A stretch of DNA of 64,000 nt from Mytilus trossulus (taxonomy: Eukaryota; Mollusca; Bivalvia; Mytilida; Mytilidae). Below are positions 50,015-60,669 of the stretch, piece after piece (the first letter of the stretch is position 1; every line of letters starts with the position of its first letter). The DNA lies in the NCBI RefSeq assembly GCF_036588685.1, contig NC_086383.1, forward strand, positions 34,232,171 to 34,296,170, read 5' to 3'. The position numbers were made by a program, and so were the translations under genes. Under the pieces are notes generated by a model. It did not search any database. It saw only the letters and a list, made by a program, of their open reading frames with translations, and had not been told where the DNA came from.

Positions 50015-50462
50015 ATGTTGCGAAGTAAAACAGGAAAATTTCAATCGAAAAAGTCATTTGTTAAGCAATTCAAAGCTCAAGAGTCCAGAAGAAATATATT
50101 AGTAAGTCATCCTGTTGATGAGCCCATTACAGCAGATCACAACTACGTGCATGCCAACACTTATCCAGTTTTCTCAGACTCAGATCTTGAACTTGGTGCA
50201 AGCTGTACCATTGACCCATCTCTTAATAATGACTGGAAGACAGGTAGACGGGTAGTCGAGCTTCAAGCCTTAGCCCAACAGATGTTTTGCACCTCGTGTA
50301 ATGCTCGACTACACCTGGCCGACATCGAGAGCGAGAGACGATATGGTTTAGGCAGCATACTTTTTATAAGGTGTCAGAACAGTGTGTGCAGTTCATTAAA
50401 CGACGTTAAAACAGGAAAGAGAAACAACGGAACATTTGACATCAATTCAAAATTAGCACTAG
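50015..50462 (+). CDS. Exon 1: N terminus and zinc-ribbon part of the Mutator-like domain
   Basis: The ATG at 50015 (context gcaaaATG) is the first in frame. Residues 1-30 are basic. The conserved domain begins at W74-K-T-G-R-R-V-V-E-L and includes C92-x2-C95 and C120-x4-C125, a likely zinc ribbon with G-L-G-S-I-L-F-I-R-C between the pairs. It ends N-S-K-L-A-L in phase 1 at donor ACTAG|gtaatt. Confidence 0.85.
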
Positions 50463-53400
50463 GTAATTACAATGTTTTTTGTACATACATTTAAATATTA
50501 TAGAAAAAAAATGAAAGGGAACAACTATGTAATCTACAAATGTATGGATGGGGTGGGCAGGGATTTAACTGAAGACTGGCAGCTGTAGCCCACAGCTTAA
50601 ATTGTGTATGCCAAATATATATTCCTATATAAGAAAAGGAATCTGGGTCCATTCTGAATTCCTCACTGATTTACATTCACCCTAGTACCTGTTCGCCCTG
50701 ATTATTAACTGATACCTGTTTGCTCAGGATACATTCGCCCTGTTTTATTATTTTTTATGCCCCACCTACGATAGAAGAGGGGCATTATGCTTTCTGGTCT
50801 GTGCATCCGTTCGTCCATCCGTCATCCGTCTGTTCGTTCATCCGTCTGTCCCACTTCAGGTTAAAGTTTTTGGTCAAAGTACATGTATATATAGTTTTTG
50901 ATGAAGTTGAAGTCCAATCAACTTGAAACTTAGTATACATGTGCCCATTTAGGATCTTTCTAATTTAAATGCCAAGTTAGAGTTTTTACCCCAATTTTTC
51001 GATTCACAATCACTGAACATAGAAAATGACAGTGCAAATTTCAGGTTAAAGTTTTTGGTCAAGGTAGTTTTTGATAAAGTAGAAGTCCAATCAACTTGAA
51101 ACTTAGTATACATGTTCCCTTTGATAAGATCATTCTAATTTTAATGCCAAATTAGAGAATTTATTTCAATTTCACGGTCCACTAAACATAGAAAATGGTA
51201 GTGCGAGTAGGGCATCCATGTACTGTGGACACATTCTTGTTTTTAACTGTTGTCTAGTTGTGAGACTACTACAGTAGGAGTCTCAGTCTAGTTGCATGAT
51301 TTTAAGTATTTAAACAAAAAAAAAACTATGTTAAAATTTGTTGAAAAATTGACAGATTATTTATAGTAGTCTCATAGTATAATAATAAAGGAACTTGTAA
51401 ATCCGTTTCGTGGTTTACATTTCGTACATCATTGTTTTCATTAATTTAAAGCTGAATATTTTATCAAAACAAAACAAAACATTTGTTTTTATTATTAATC
51501 CATCAACTGAAAAGACAAGGATCTCAATAATTCGGACCACTGAATTTACTGATCCTAAACAAGCAATAAAAAGACTGAATCTGTCTGAATAAGTTTATTT
51601 AACTTCAATGCCCTGAATATTATATTTATTTTAGTAGGGCAATGGACGCTATGGAAGAATAATCCCAGGGGGAACATGTTATTAGGGCGAACGGACCCAA
51701 TACCCAAGAAAACTGAAATTTAAGAAGCCCACATCAAATTTTAGGGGCCATTGGCGTGTGGGCTCCTGCTAATTTCAAACCCTGGGTGGGGGTATTACAA
51801 TCACTCTGATTTCAATAGGAAGAAATCAATTATTTTACACTATTTTGTTATTTTTAAACCATTTAAAAAAATAATTCCCCCCCTCTTTTCCCCTTACAAC
51901 TGCATTTCAGCGATTGTCTGAAGTCCAATGCCTGTTTTGCAAGACAAGCTGATGCAGTGGGAAGATCTACATAGATATTAATTTGATATTTGATATTTGG
52001 TATAGATTTATCATGACCTGTTAAAGTTTGAATCCAATACTATAAGGTTAAAGATTAAATTTTGCTGCTTTATAAATTATTATTTTCTCATTTCCTGTCT
52101 ACATTAGAATGATTTATATTAGGCAAAAGAAAAGTATATTACCATGATGACGGATGTAAATTTTATGCCCATCAAATTTCGCCCTAAGATGAGATTTTAC
52201 ATTATTGGAAAAAGTGGTGTTGGATCAGGCAGTCCCTAATTTAATTTCTTCCTTATGTAGTTAAAAAAGGGATTAAAGTTTAAGTGACTTATTATAAAGC
52301 TCAATGACTAAAATTTCGTTCATCCAATACTATGTATACATTTTCAACTTTTCCTTCAGCTTGCATGAAAAATTAATACGGAATAAATATGTCAATTTGA
52401 CAATCATGATTTTAATAATGAATTGATATTTCATTTCAGTGTTGGTGCATTTAATGTGATAAAAATGTGACTTTTCTTGGAAGCGATTGTTCTTTAAACT
52501 AAAATGTATGCAAAATATTGTAGCCATGGTACACACAGGAATGGGCCCAGTACAGATTAACAACTTCCTTGCAACTTTAAATTTACCACCAGTTGTGCCG
52601 TCCACTCTTAAGAGAAGGGAACAAAAAATTGATACAACTCTGGAGACCGTAGCCAAAAAATCTTGTCTTGAGGCCCAAAAGGAAGAAATTGAAAAGGGAA
52701 ATGGAAAGGTAATAAACTTAAAATTCCAAATGATTATTTTTATATTAATTATCATGAATAAATATACAATATATATGTACATTGTTGGAAAATATAAAAT
52801 TTATTTTTTATGAGCTTCAAAAACATGACGAAAGGGAGAGCTAATTGCTGAGCTTTTCTCCTGTTTTGTAGCAAAGAAAACCCATGGACCGCTTACTTAC
52901 TTGAAAATAGGGATTATCGAAAAGTGCACACTTAAACTCACTACAATTGCATATATAAACACTAAACATTTCTAGATATGGGGCTGATTTAGGACTGGCT
53001 TGATATTGATCAGGAACAATATTTTGGAAAGTAACTATGTATTCCATCATTTTCATCATTGAAAGAGCAAATATTTTATAATCTGTTGCCAAAATCTGCT
53101 TCTGTAAAATAGCTTTTTAGAATATAGGTAGACTGCTTTATAGATTGTTGGTTAGGCAACATCAAACAGTTCAAATTTTATTTCTTGCCTAACATGAATT
53201 CTTCAGTACATGTATTTAATATATGTATGTATCTATTTTTTTTTAAAGATGGAAGTAAGCTTTGACGGTGGGTGGCAGAAAAGGGGTACAGGATGGAATT
53301 ATAATAGTAATACAGGTGAGAATTTTTCTGTTTATTTTTACTTGTATGAAAATAAGAAAGATGTGGTATGATTGCTAAATTTAGACATTTATTCCCTATA

Positions 53401-56400
53401 AACCAAAACATTTAGATATTAACAACTATATGTCCCACCATGTGGTCTTGAACAATGAGTAAAACCAATATTGCAAAGCTAGCTCTAAAGGGCAGTGAAA
53501 TGACAAATGGCAAACAATTTAAACGAGAAAACTAATGGCCTGATTTATGTACAAAACTAAATTCAGTGTTCATTATGTTGCACATTTTTTATCTGTCTAA
53601 CTTAAACTTACTCCAAGATCAATTACCAAAAAATAAATTAAATTTTTAGTTATTTTAAACTTTTCATATTGCATGTACAAATGTATTATTATCTTATAGT
53701 ATTATTATCTTATAGAAATGTAAGCATTTGGAATCATTTCGAATGCTTACAATACATTTTTCAATATAATTGATATTTTCAAGGGACATAACTCTTTTAA
53801 AAATAATTGATCTACACTGATTTTCTAATTTGTCCTAAACATTGCTGATAAAAAACAAATGATATAAATGTCATAAAAATCTGGTAAAACTTGTACACAT
53901 GCAATTTTATATGTAATTAATATTTACAAAAGACATAACTCTTTTTACGTCTGCCTTCATGGAAATTTACCTGTTTGGAATCATTTTATGTAAAAATAAC
54001 GTCCATAATTTCAGGCCATGCATCATTAATTGGGAAAGAAACAGGAAAGGTATTGCAGTTCTCTCTTAGAAGTAAATCTTGCCAGATATGTGCCCTATAT
54101 CAGAGTAAAAACCACACTATACCTGTACATGAATGTTCAAAAAACTGGGATGGTTCTAGTAAGGCAATGGAGCCTGACATGGCAATATCAATGGCCAGAG
54201 AGTTAGAGGAAACTGGATGTGCAATAGATGTCATCCATGGTGATAATGACTCGACCACAACTTCTCGACTGAAAGCTGTTTTCCCTTCAATTGAAAAGAA
54301 AGATGACAGTAACCACACTAAAAAAGGCATCACATCAAAACTATATAAGCTTAGCCACAAATATAAAGTTCTAAAACAACCAAATGTAATATCTTACATT
54401 GGGAGATGCTTCATGTACGCCATAAAAGAATGCCAGACAAAAGAGCCAGAGAGTCTTAGAAAATCACTGGATATTATAGTTCCACATTTATATGTGACCA
54501 CTCTCTTTGTGCCAGTGAAGATGCTACCTGGTGCAGTTATCAGAAGAATCCTTCTCAATTCAGGTATAGTACATAGTTCTTTAAGAAAAAGAAAAAAATA
54601 TTTATTTCAAATAGTTTAATGCTACTAATACTATTGTAAATATTTAGCATTTAATCTACTTCTGAACTGGATATCTTTAAAATTGGTTTGCAGCTTTAAC
54701 TTCTTAACAATGATACCTTGTAAAGTCCTTGCAGCGTTAACCCCCCAAAGAACAGGGGGACATTAGATGAGATGCCTGGGAAAAGATCCTTAAAAAAATC
54801 TGTTTAAAGTCTGTTATTTTCTTATACAGATTACATATAACAAGTTCAATAACAATAAGGTGTCCCATTGTGCAAAATATTCAAGTATAAAAAGTTATTA
54901 GTTGATACCACTATGTTAATATATAATGTATATATATAGGTAAATATAAAACAAGAATAAAAAAATATATGTTGAGATTCTTAGCCAATAAACACAGAAG
55001 TCAGATATACTTGAGTTATGATAATGCTTTGTACATGTATTGTACAACTGATTATTTGATTATTTTTTGTGTCTAAAAAGTTGTTTTGGGTTGTGATTTT
55101 TATCCTTAACATTTAAACAATCAATTTTATAGGTACCGCAGTCTACCGCAGGGTAAGCCTCTCACATGTCCAAGTCTTCAGACAGATCTTAAAGCCATTG
55201 TAAACAGCCAAAAAGATAGAGCTGCCTGCTTGACCAACTTAGGATCAACCCAAGCAAATGAGAACTTTAATTTCATAGTTTCAACAAAAGCTCCAAAAAA
55301 CAAGTAAGATATCTGTTCATATTCATTATGAATAAGAATTTATATGATATAAAAAAGAAGATAGGGTATGATTGCCAATAAAACAACTCTCCACACGAGA
55401 TCAAAATAACACACAAATCAACAACTATCACTGGCGGATCAAGAAATTTTTATAAGGGGGGGGGGGGGGGGGCCCAATCAGTGATATTTGTTTGCCTTAA
55501 ATTAGTGGAGAATAAAGGCTTTTCCCCCTGGAGAATAATCCAAATTTGAAAAAAAAATGGCTTTAAATTTTTCCCAAAAAGACAACCTTTTCCACAAACA
55601 GTGCAGTCTCAGTAGAAATCGTGCATAAATACAAACTGAAAAACACTCATTTGATCAATTTTTTTGCCTAAAATTTCTATATTAGGATTATGTGCACATT
55701 TTAGGGTATATTTATGTATCATTAATTTACTGACAAAATGGGGTCTTATTTTAAAGCAGGGTTTGACTCTTGAAAATGGGTCTGTAAATTGAAGTTTCAG
55801 TCAAATTTATGGTTTATTCCAGATTTCCCAATTCCAGGAAAATGACGCATATATTCCTTATAAAAAAAGGTAGAAGTAGTTTTGAAAAAAGCCAACAATA
55901 TCACTGCCAAAGGCTGCCTTAAAGGGGCCTGCTCCAGTCACACTTCATTAGCAACCAAATTTTTGGAATATTTTTATCCTTAATATGCATTTAATCAGCC
56001 ACTCAATAATTTATACATCAAACCAATCATTATAACCCAGCTTTAAAAAGGGGGGTATACTGTTTTACCTCTGTCTGGCCTTCCGTCAGTCCGTCCGTCC
56101 CATGAATATTTTTCGTCGCATTTTTCTCAGGAACTACAATACAAGGATTTCTGAAATTTGGTTTCAGGATTTATATATTTAAAGTCAGCTATACTGTTTA
56201 ATGCGTTTTCAGATTGATCACTTGACAACTTCCTGTTTACCGAACACTTGTATGATTTTACACATGATAGCCAAGTTGAAAATTTTCGTCACATTTTTCT
56301 CAGGAACTAAAATACAAGGATTTCTGAAATTAAGTTTCAGGATTTATATAAGTCAGCTATACCGTGTGATGCGTTTTCAGATTTGTTTCACTTGTTTATT

Positions 56401-58978
56401 CTGTCAACACTTGCCTCATTGTTCATTGTAAACATGTTGTTTTGCATTTAATTTTTCATACAAAAAATACTTGTTCAACTGCATTATAAATGGGACTTTC
56501 AACCTTAATATTTACAGGTCATTTGGATCAAGCAAATCTCTGACAGGGAGAATTTCAGCATCTGTTCTGCAGAAGAACGAGGGTCACAAGTATTTAGAAA
56601 AGGTTTGTGTTAGATAGAACTATAAGTGATAGACAGGCAGGCAGATTAAACCTGGTATGTGGAATGATTGTAAGGTGTACATGTCTGTCTGGCTTTGTTT
56701 CATCTGACCATGATTTAATTTTTATGATTCTTTGGTTATTGTTAAGTTTTTGTAATTTTGTCTGTATTTCACATGTTAAAAGCATTAATTCAACTACATT
56801 TTGAGTATAGAATTATTGCAAGCTAAGAAAAACAAAGGAAACAATATGCCAAGCCATGTAGTTAATGACACAGAGACAAAGATATATGGATATTAAAAAT
56901 TTCACACAAAACTTGGTTCATATTGTTGAGCTACATTTTGTACATTTGTGTACATTATTTAATAAACTTGATACTTACTGTTACTTTTCAACAAAACCAA
57001 GTAGAAATCTTATCTAAGTCAATGCCTTGCCCATAATGAAGGTTTGGGATTAGATTCCTGGCTGAGTCTAACAAAAGGCTTTAAAACTTGTATTTGCTGT
57101 TTATCCACCTGAGGAGTCTGGAGGTCTGTCTTCTTGTGTACTATTACTTTATATGATAGTATGACACTTACATCATGAATATTTTCATCATAAGTCCACT
57201 ATCATCATACTGTCCTGGACATGGATGTATTATAGGTTTTGCAGATCTTTTACCTCCCCTTAATTGAAATTTTTAATGTAGATTCATGGTATAAATCTGC
57301 TAATTTGGAGACAGATTGGGAATTTATATGTTAGACTGTTGATTTATAGAAAGAAAAACCTGGGGATATATTGCATTATTCAAAATGTTCAAATAAATAC
57401 AAAATATTTGTGTTTTTAGATTATTTTTTCAGCTTGGCCATTTAAGGGGAGATAAATCTTCTACTATTTTTTTTATACTGGACTGAAAGAGTAATTTAGT
57501 ATCTTACTTGTAGCAATACAACAAGTTTGGTGACAACATTTTTTCTTTCAACTTTCTTTAAGCATATTAAAAAAAATATCTTCTTATATTTTATCTCAAA
57601 ATTCTCATAGATTTCTTTTATTAATGCCAAAAAATGTGTTTTTTTCATGAACAATCTGGGCTTATTTGAACAATTTGTATGACCTGTATCTTGATAAATA
57701 GCCCAGGACCCATACTTTTTATTAGTTTTCGTAAAAAGCATAGACAAGAATTTATTTTGGCAAAGTATAAAAAAGATCTATCTGAGGAAATCTGACCTTT
57801 TATTTACCTTAATGACCATAAGGGAAAAGAATTGACTTTAGTCACTTTTTCATCAAATGCTCTACAATCTATATCTTTATATTTGATTTATAAAGCTAGT
57901 GGCAATAAGTTTTGTCTCTTTTTCATAGGTTAACAAGGCTGTAGGATTATCACCGGGAGAATATACCTTCAGAATGGCCTTAAAAATTGCTGCTAAGAGA
58001 AAGCTTCAAAAAGCGAAGCAGATTAGTTTACAAGCAAAGAGGAAACGTCTGTTGAAAAAAATATTGAAAAGTAAGAAAGAAGCAACTAAGGAAATTCACG
58101 AAGGTGTTACCTACTACCAAGCTGCTGAATTACATCTAGATGAAGAACTAACCCAAACAACTGAAATTCCCAATAGATTAACACTACCTGAAAATGCCTT
58201 TACATATGTTGTATTTGATACAGAAACAACTGGCAGAGGGAGAAATAGTGACATTTTGCAGATAGCAGCTGGTGATGATTTTAATGTGTATGCTCAGCCA
58301 CGTTGTGAAATTTCTGAACAGGCATCTGCTGTGAATATGCTAAGATACGATAGGGGAACAAATACTATGTTCCATAGAGGTATTCCAGTTTTATCAAAAC
58401 CAATACAGGAAGCTCTTTTGGATGTTATTGAATATCTAAAGCAAGTTCCTCAACCCATACTTGTAGGACACAATGCTTGTAATTTTGACATTCCTATTGT
58501 TTGTAATAGAATGTCTGAATTTAAATTATTTTCAGAATTTTCTTCTCATGTTTTTGGTTTTGTTGACACTCTGAAAATTTCAAAAAGAATCTTCCAAAAG
58601 TGTGATGTTGGCAACTACAAGCAGGAAAATCTCGTCAGTAAACTTACAAACTGCACTTATCAAGCACATGATGCAAAAGAAGATGTGAGAGTATTGACTA
58701 CTTTATTCACAGAAAAAATAGAGAAGGAAGTGCTTGATGGAGACCTTTTCCACATATCCTTTCATGATGTGAAGAAAAGATATGATGAAATTTTACAACA
58801 GAAATTTATGTCATTAGCAGCAGTGACCAAGTTGGCCAGAAATGGTGTCTCTCCACTTCATCTTAGATTAGCGCATAACAGAAACTCTGGTTTAAAGTTA
58901 TTATTAACTGATCTGCATATAAGATTAACAAACAAGAACTTAACATCTGTGATTAGTTTCCTGGAGAAAGAAGAGTGA
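50015..58978 (+). CDS. Mutator-like transposase fused to DEDDh 3'-5' exonuclease (seven exons)
   Basis: Exons are 50015-50462, 52524-52708, 53249-53315, 54015-54563, 55133-55303, 56518-56602 and 57929-58978, all GT-AG and phase-matched except for a one-base net loss inside the fourth exon (joined length 2,555 nt, one short of a multiple of three). The N-terminal 500 or so residues follow, block by block, the Mutator-like transposase family found in many invertebrates: W-x-x-G-R-R-V-V-E-L, a C-x2-C...C-x4-C ribbon, H-T-G-M-G, D-G-G-W-Q-K-R-G, G-D-N-D-S-T-T, N-E-N-F-N. The last exon adds a DEDDh nuclease with all catalytic residues. Expected activity is 3'-5' DNA trimming, with the transposase part binding DNA or inactive. 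The introns contain mussel repeats, so the gene looks host-resident, domesticated or dying; no terminal inverted repeats were found. Confidence 0.85.
50750..51245 (-). repeat. Bivalve interspersed repeat in intron 1 ('tgccccacctacgatagaagaggggcattatgc')
   Basis: Reversed copy of the family at 29.59-29.81 kb. It also contains two direct copies of 'tttcaggttaaagtttttggtcaaagta...gaagtccaatcaacttgaaacttagtatacatg' (about 50.86 and 51.04 kb). Confidence 0.8.
52524..52708 (+). CDS. Exon 2: H-T-G-M-G block of the Mutator-like domain
   Basis: This 185-nt exon enters in phase 1 and leaves in phase 0. It encodes M-V-H-T-G-M-G-P-V-Q-I-N-N-F-L then V-P-S-T-L-K-R-R-E, matching the family's 'iH.G.G...ln.fl..l.ip.v...tfk.re'. 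The acceptor is aatattgtag and the donor GGAAAG|gtaata. The longer open frame starting at 52487 includes intron and is not used. Confidence 0.85.
52901..53101 (-). CDS. Unrecognised antisense exon within intron 2
   Basis: On the minus strand, 67 codons are open exactly between a good acceptor (ctattttacag, ending 53102) and a strong donor (TTTCAA|gtaagt), 201 nt, phase 0 in and out. The peptide includes K-Q-I-L-A-T-D-Y-K-I-F-A-L and Y-I-C-N-C-S-E-F-K-C with three clustered cysteines. I recognise no family and found no partner exon. It may be a nested gene exon or a relic of an inserted element. Confidence 0.35.
53249..53315 (+). CDS. Exon 3: first catalytic Asp of the transposase
   Basis: This 67-nt exon enters in phase 0 and leaves in phase 1. 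It encodes V-S-F-D-G-G-W-Q-K-R-G-T-G-W-N-Y, the family's conserved 'v..D.gWqkRg...n...G' block with the presumed first Asp of a DDE triad. The acceptor is tttttttaaag and the donor ACAG|gtgaga. Confidence 0.9.
53345..53540 (+). repeat. Mussel interspersed repeat fragment in intron 3
   Basis: 'agaaagatgtggtatgattgctaaattta...gtggtcttgaacaatgagtaaaacc...aaatttaaacgagaaaactaatggcctgatttatg'. Same family as 24.5 kb. A shorter copy is in intron 5 at 55.35-55.43 kb. Confidence 0.8.
54015..54563 (+). CDS. Exon 4: second catalytic Asp block; contains a frameshift
   Basis: Enters in phase 1 at acceptor cataatttcag. It encodes G-H-A-S-L-I-G-K-E-T-G-K-V, C-x2-C, E-P-D-M-A, H-G-D-N-D-S-T-T (second presumed catalytic Asp) and C-F-M-Y-A-I. 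After I-V-P-H (about 54486) the frame is lost. From about 54494 a +1-shifted frame resumes the family pattern C-D-H-S-L-C...W-C-S-Y-Q-K-N-P and ends at CAATTCAG|gtatag in the phase that exon 5 needs. The open frame itself runs on past the donor to 54619, but that part is not family-like. Either a real one-base deletion or a sequence error. Confidence 0.85.
55133..55303 (+). CDS. Exon 5: third catalytic residue (Glu) block of the transposase
   Basis: This 171-nt exon enters and leaves in phase 2. It encodes Y-R-S-L-P-Q-G-K-P-L, then S-T-Q-A-N-E-N-F-N and K-A-P-K-N, matching the family's 'yrsLP.Gk.L' and 'ssq.NE..N....K.PK'. The Glu in N-E-N is the likely third DDE residue. The acceptor is caattttatag and the donor AACAA|gtaaga. 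Confidence 0.9.
55456..55472 (+). repeat. Homopolymer G17
   Basis: Seventeen consecutive G in intron 5, flanked by 'tttataa' and 'cccaatca'. It lies in an interspersed repeat ending 'atcactggcggatcaagaaatttt'. Confidence 0.95.
56045..56420 (+). repeat. Interspersed repeat with internal duplication in intron 5
   Basis: 'gggggtatactgttttacctctgtctggccttccgtcagtccgtccgtccc' is followed by two direct copies of 'tttttcgtc-catttttctcaggaact-caatacaaggatttctgaaatt' (about 56.11 and 56.28 kb). A molluscan repeat type. Confidence 0.75.
56518..56602 (+). CDS. Exon 6: G-S-S-K-S-L-T-G-R segment
   Basis: This 85-nt exon enters in phase 2 and leaves in phase 0. It encodes S-F-G-S-S-K-S-L-T-G-R-I-S-A-S-V-L and N-E-G-H-K-Y-L, the family's 'yggS.S...R...av...N.G..y' segment. 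The acceptor is atatttacag and the donor GAAAAG|gtttgt. Confidence 0.88.
57929..58978 (+). CDS. Exon 7: transposase tail plus complete DEDDh exonuclease domain
   Basis: This 1,050-nt last exon enters in phase 0 and ends in TGA at 58976-58978. Numbering from the internal Met at 57974, residues 1-45 are basic and end in E-G-V-T-Y-Y, the usual end of the Mutator-like domain. The nuclease follows: Exo I F-D82-T-E84-T-T-G, Exo II G-H-N-A-C-N-F-D172, and Exo III A-H212-D-A-K-E-D217 (H-x-A-x-x-D). So D82, E84, D172, H212 and D217 complete a DEDDh site. The spacing and the motifs Y-A-Q-P-R-C-E-I and F-V-D-T-L are closest, from memory, to TREX / PML-exon-9 type nucleases. About 100 more residues follow without a recognised domain. 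Confidence 0.92.
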   Translation, partial: VNKAVGLSPGEYTFRMALKIAAKRKLQKAKQISLQAKRKRLLKKILKSKKEATKEIHEGVTYYQAAELHLDEELTQTTEIPNRLTLPENAFTYVVFDTETTGRGRNSDILQIAAGDDFNVYAQPRCEISEQASAVNMLRYDRGTNTMFHRGIPVLSKPIQEALLDVIEYLKQVPQPILVGHNACNFDIPIVCNRMSEFKLFSEFSSHVFGFVDTLKISKRIFQKCDVGNYKQENLVSKLTNCTYQAHDAKEDVRVLTTLFTEKIEKEVLDGDLFHISFHDVKKRYDEILQQKFMSLAAVTKLARNGVSPLHLRLAHNRNSGLKLLLTDLHIRLTNKNLTSVISFLEKEE

Positions 58979-59099
58979 ATTTCATACTGTTAGCATCACT
59001 TGGCGTCCGTAGTTGTCTTACTGTCTTCACTCTACTTTTTACAAAATTTTTCTCTGAAACTATTGTGCCATATTCCCCATTTTCTTTACAATTTTATTT

Positions 59100-59610
59100 G
59101 TACTAATAATCATTGCATATCAGTTTCATTGCATTTATTTGAGGCAAACTTGAAGGAAGAAAACAAAAACAAAGAGATCAGCAATTTTTTTCAATTTGAA
59201 AAGGGGTGTTTCTAAAGAACAGTAAAAGTAAGGCCACCAAAAATCATAATATATCTTTGTTTTGTGGTAATAAGCATTGTGTATAAGTTTCAAAATATTA
59301 GGTTAAGGCAATTGTTCAATTTGTAAAGGGGCATAACTCAAGAATGGTAGAAGTGATACTACACCAATTGCAAATTTATTAGCTTTTGTGGTAATTAGCA
59401 CTGTGTATAAGTTGCATAACATTTATTTGAGGAAAACAATGGAAACGAAAATTCAGTAATTTTTCTGTTTGTAAAAAGGCATAATTTTAGTATATATGGT
59501 AACTGCGATGCTACACCATTCAAACTTGATCTGTGTTTTTTGGTAATAAACATTGTGTATAAGTTTCATAAAAGCATACTAAAGTTAGAGAATGGAAACC
59601 AATTATAGGA
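59100..59610 (+). repeat. Degenerate tandem repeat of about 130-140 bp
   Basis: Three to four copies of 'ttgt-gtaataa-cattgtgtataagtttcaaaa-att...caatttgtaaaggggcataactcaagaatggtagaagtgatactac'. It starts just downstream of the stop codon at 58978, so it may be part of the 3' UTR. AATAAA occurs near 59547. Confidence 0.65.
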
Positions 59611-59699
59611 TGTACGTCCAGTTCATCTGTACAGGTTGAGGGACTTTCTTTAAATATTCAATAAATTCCAAATAGCCTATGTGTACCTACAATGGTAAA

Positions 59700-60660
59700 T
59701 CTTAATGCCCCTTCTACTACTTGTGTATAATGATATAATGAGGGTGTGACGGTTATAGAAACTTTGGTGTGATGTTTTGAGGGTGTGACAGTCATATAAA
59801 CTGGGTTTAATGTTTATGAGGGTGTGACAGTTATAGAAACAAGGTTTAATGTTTATGTCGGTGTAACATTTATAGAAACTTGGATATGATGTTAGGAGGG
59901 TGTGACAGTTATAGAAATTTTGGTGTGATGTTATGAGGGTGGTACGGTTATAGAAAATTTGGTGTGATGTTAGGAGGGTGTGACAGTTATAGAAATTTTG
60001 GTGTGATGTTTTGAGGGTGTGACAGTTATAGAAACTTTGGTGTGATGTTATGAGGGTGTGACAGTTATAGAAACGTTGGTGTGATGTTATGAGGGTGTGA
60101 CAGTTGTAGAAACTTAGGTATGATGTTATGAGGGTGTGACAGTCATAGAAAATTTGATATGATGTTACCAATGTTTGACATCTATCAGAGCATGGGTATG
60201 ATGTTTATGAGGGTTCGACAGTTATCTGATTTTCAGTATGATGTTTTGAGGGTGTGACAGTTATAGAAACTTTGGTGTGATGTTATGAGGGTGTGAAAAT
60301 CATAACTGGGTTTAATGTTTATGAGGATGTGACAGTCATAGGAAATTTGGTTTGATGTTACCAATATGTGACAGACAGTAGAACATGGATATGATATTTA
60401 TGAGGGTGTGGCAGTTATAAAAACCTGGGTATATGATGTCATGATGATGTGACAGTCGTAGGAAATTTGGTATGGTATTACCAATGTTTGACAGGTATTG
60501 GAACTTCAGTATGATGTTTTGAGGATCTGACAGTTATCCGAACGTCAGGAAGATGTTTTGAGGGTGCAACAGTTATGGGAACTTCAGTATGATGTTTTGA
60601 GGGTGTGATAGTCAGTTTGGGTTTGGAACAGTTATAGGTACTTTAGTATAACAGATATGA
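59700..60660. repeat. Minisatellite of about 39 bp, more than 20 units
   Basis: Unit 'tatgagggtgtgacagttatagaaactttggtgtgatgt', most regular at 59.74-60.17 kb and decaying toward 60.66 kb. The period is a multiple of three, so the minus strand stays open for 164 codons (59677-60171) in 13-residue repeats (F-Y-N-C-H-T-L-I-T-S-H-Q). There is no start context or splice support, so it is treated as a repeat. Confidence 0.92.
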
Positions 60661-60669
60661 CAGAGTGAC

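Noticed and set aside
52330..52782. 150-codon minus-strand open frame
   Set aside because: Antisense shadow of transposase exon 2, with repetitive Ile/Lys-rich ends and no splice fit.
54100..54360. 86-codon minus-strand open frame
   Set aside because: Antisense shadow of transposase exon 4.
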